This document shows, one piece after another, positions 5,577 through 5,651 of a DNA stretch of 5,651 bases (within the stretch, counting starts at the first letter, position 1; each line of letters begins with the position of its first letter). Made by a program: the position numbers and the translations under genes. The notes under the pieces are model-generated. The model had not been told where the DNA came from and searched no databases. It saw nothing but the letters and a program-made list of their open reading frames with translations. This stretch comes from an uncultured Prevotella sp. GTDB taxonomy: Bacteria > Bacteroidota > Bacteroidia > Bacteroidales > Bacteroidaceae. The stretch is taken from positions 1 to 5,651 of the forward strand of contig UQHJ01000110.1 in the NCBI GenBank assembly GCA_900540885.1, written 5' to 3'.

Positions 5577-5651
5577 TCTCTAAAAAAGGAATTAGAAATA
5601 GCCAAAGTAATATGCAAACCTCCAGTATTAGTCCCCAAAACCGCACAAAAA

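Noticed and set aside
5468..5638. 57-residue N-terminal extension of NadA
   Set aside because: It would translate the promoter, the G/C hairpin and the T8 region. NadA homologues begin close to the ATG at 5467.

Overview
The window most likely comes from a Bacteroidales genome (Prevotellaceae or a relative). The evidence is the protein families and their order, start codons without purine-rich Shine-Dalgarno sequences, and a TAnnTTTG promoter box in front of nadA. That assignment is by recognition, not by search. Four complete protein genes are visible. All are on the minus strand, and none shows a frameshift or a missing catalytic residue.

In transcription order (right to left) they are nadA, quinolinate synthase (5467-4481); a three-domain aminopeptidase P of the M24B family (4216-2414); rbfA, 30S ribosome-binding factor (2252-1917); and a LolC/LolE-type ABC transporter permease of the FtsX superfamily (1453-224). 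They are housekeeping genes for NAD synthesis, proline-peptide turnover, ribosome maturation and envelope lipoprotein export, with no shared pathway. RbfA followed by this permease is a familiar Bacteroidetes neighbour pair. No ATPase partner for the permease is present.

The unusual part is the DNA between the genes. Each of the three internal gaps (264, 161 and 463 bp) is largely made of inverted repeats centred inside the gap, and each is built from different sequence. The nadA-peptidase gap holds nested inverted repeats with an AT-rich core (49-bp arms, 43 paired). The peptidase-rbfA gap holds a 40-bp inverted repeat (37 paired) made of a 9-bp unit. The rbfA-permease gap holds a 310-bp element with perfect 63-bp arms and a further perfect 26-bp inner pair, flanked by a 22-bp pair (21 matched). 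Part of the first type recurs at the left edge (1-217), downstream of the permease, where it includes a 23-bp tandem repeat. A compact hairpin, GCGCGCTTCGCGC, occurs four times, only between genes.

No RNA gene, CRISPR array, transposase, phage gene or recognisable new protein system was found. The repeat architecture is the part worth a second look.
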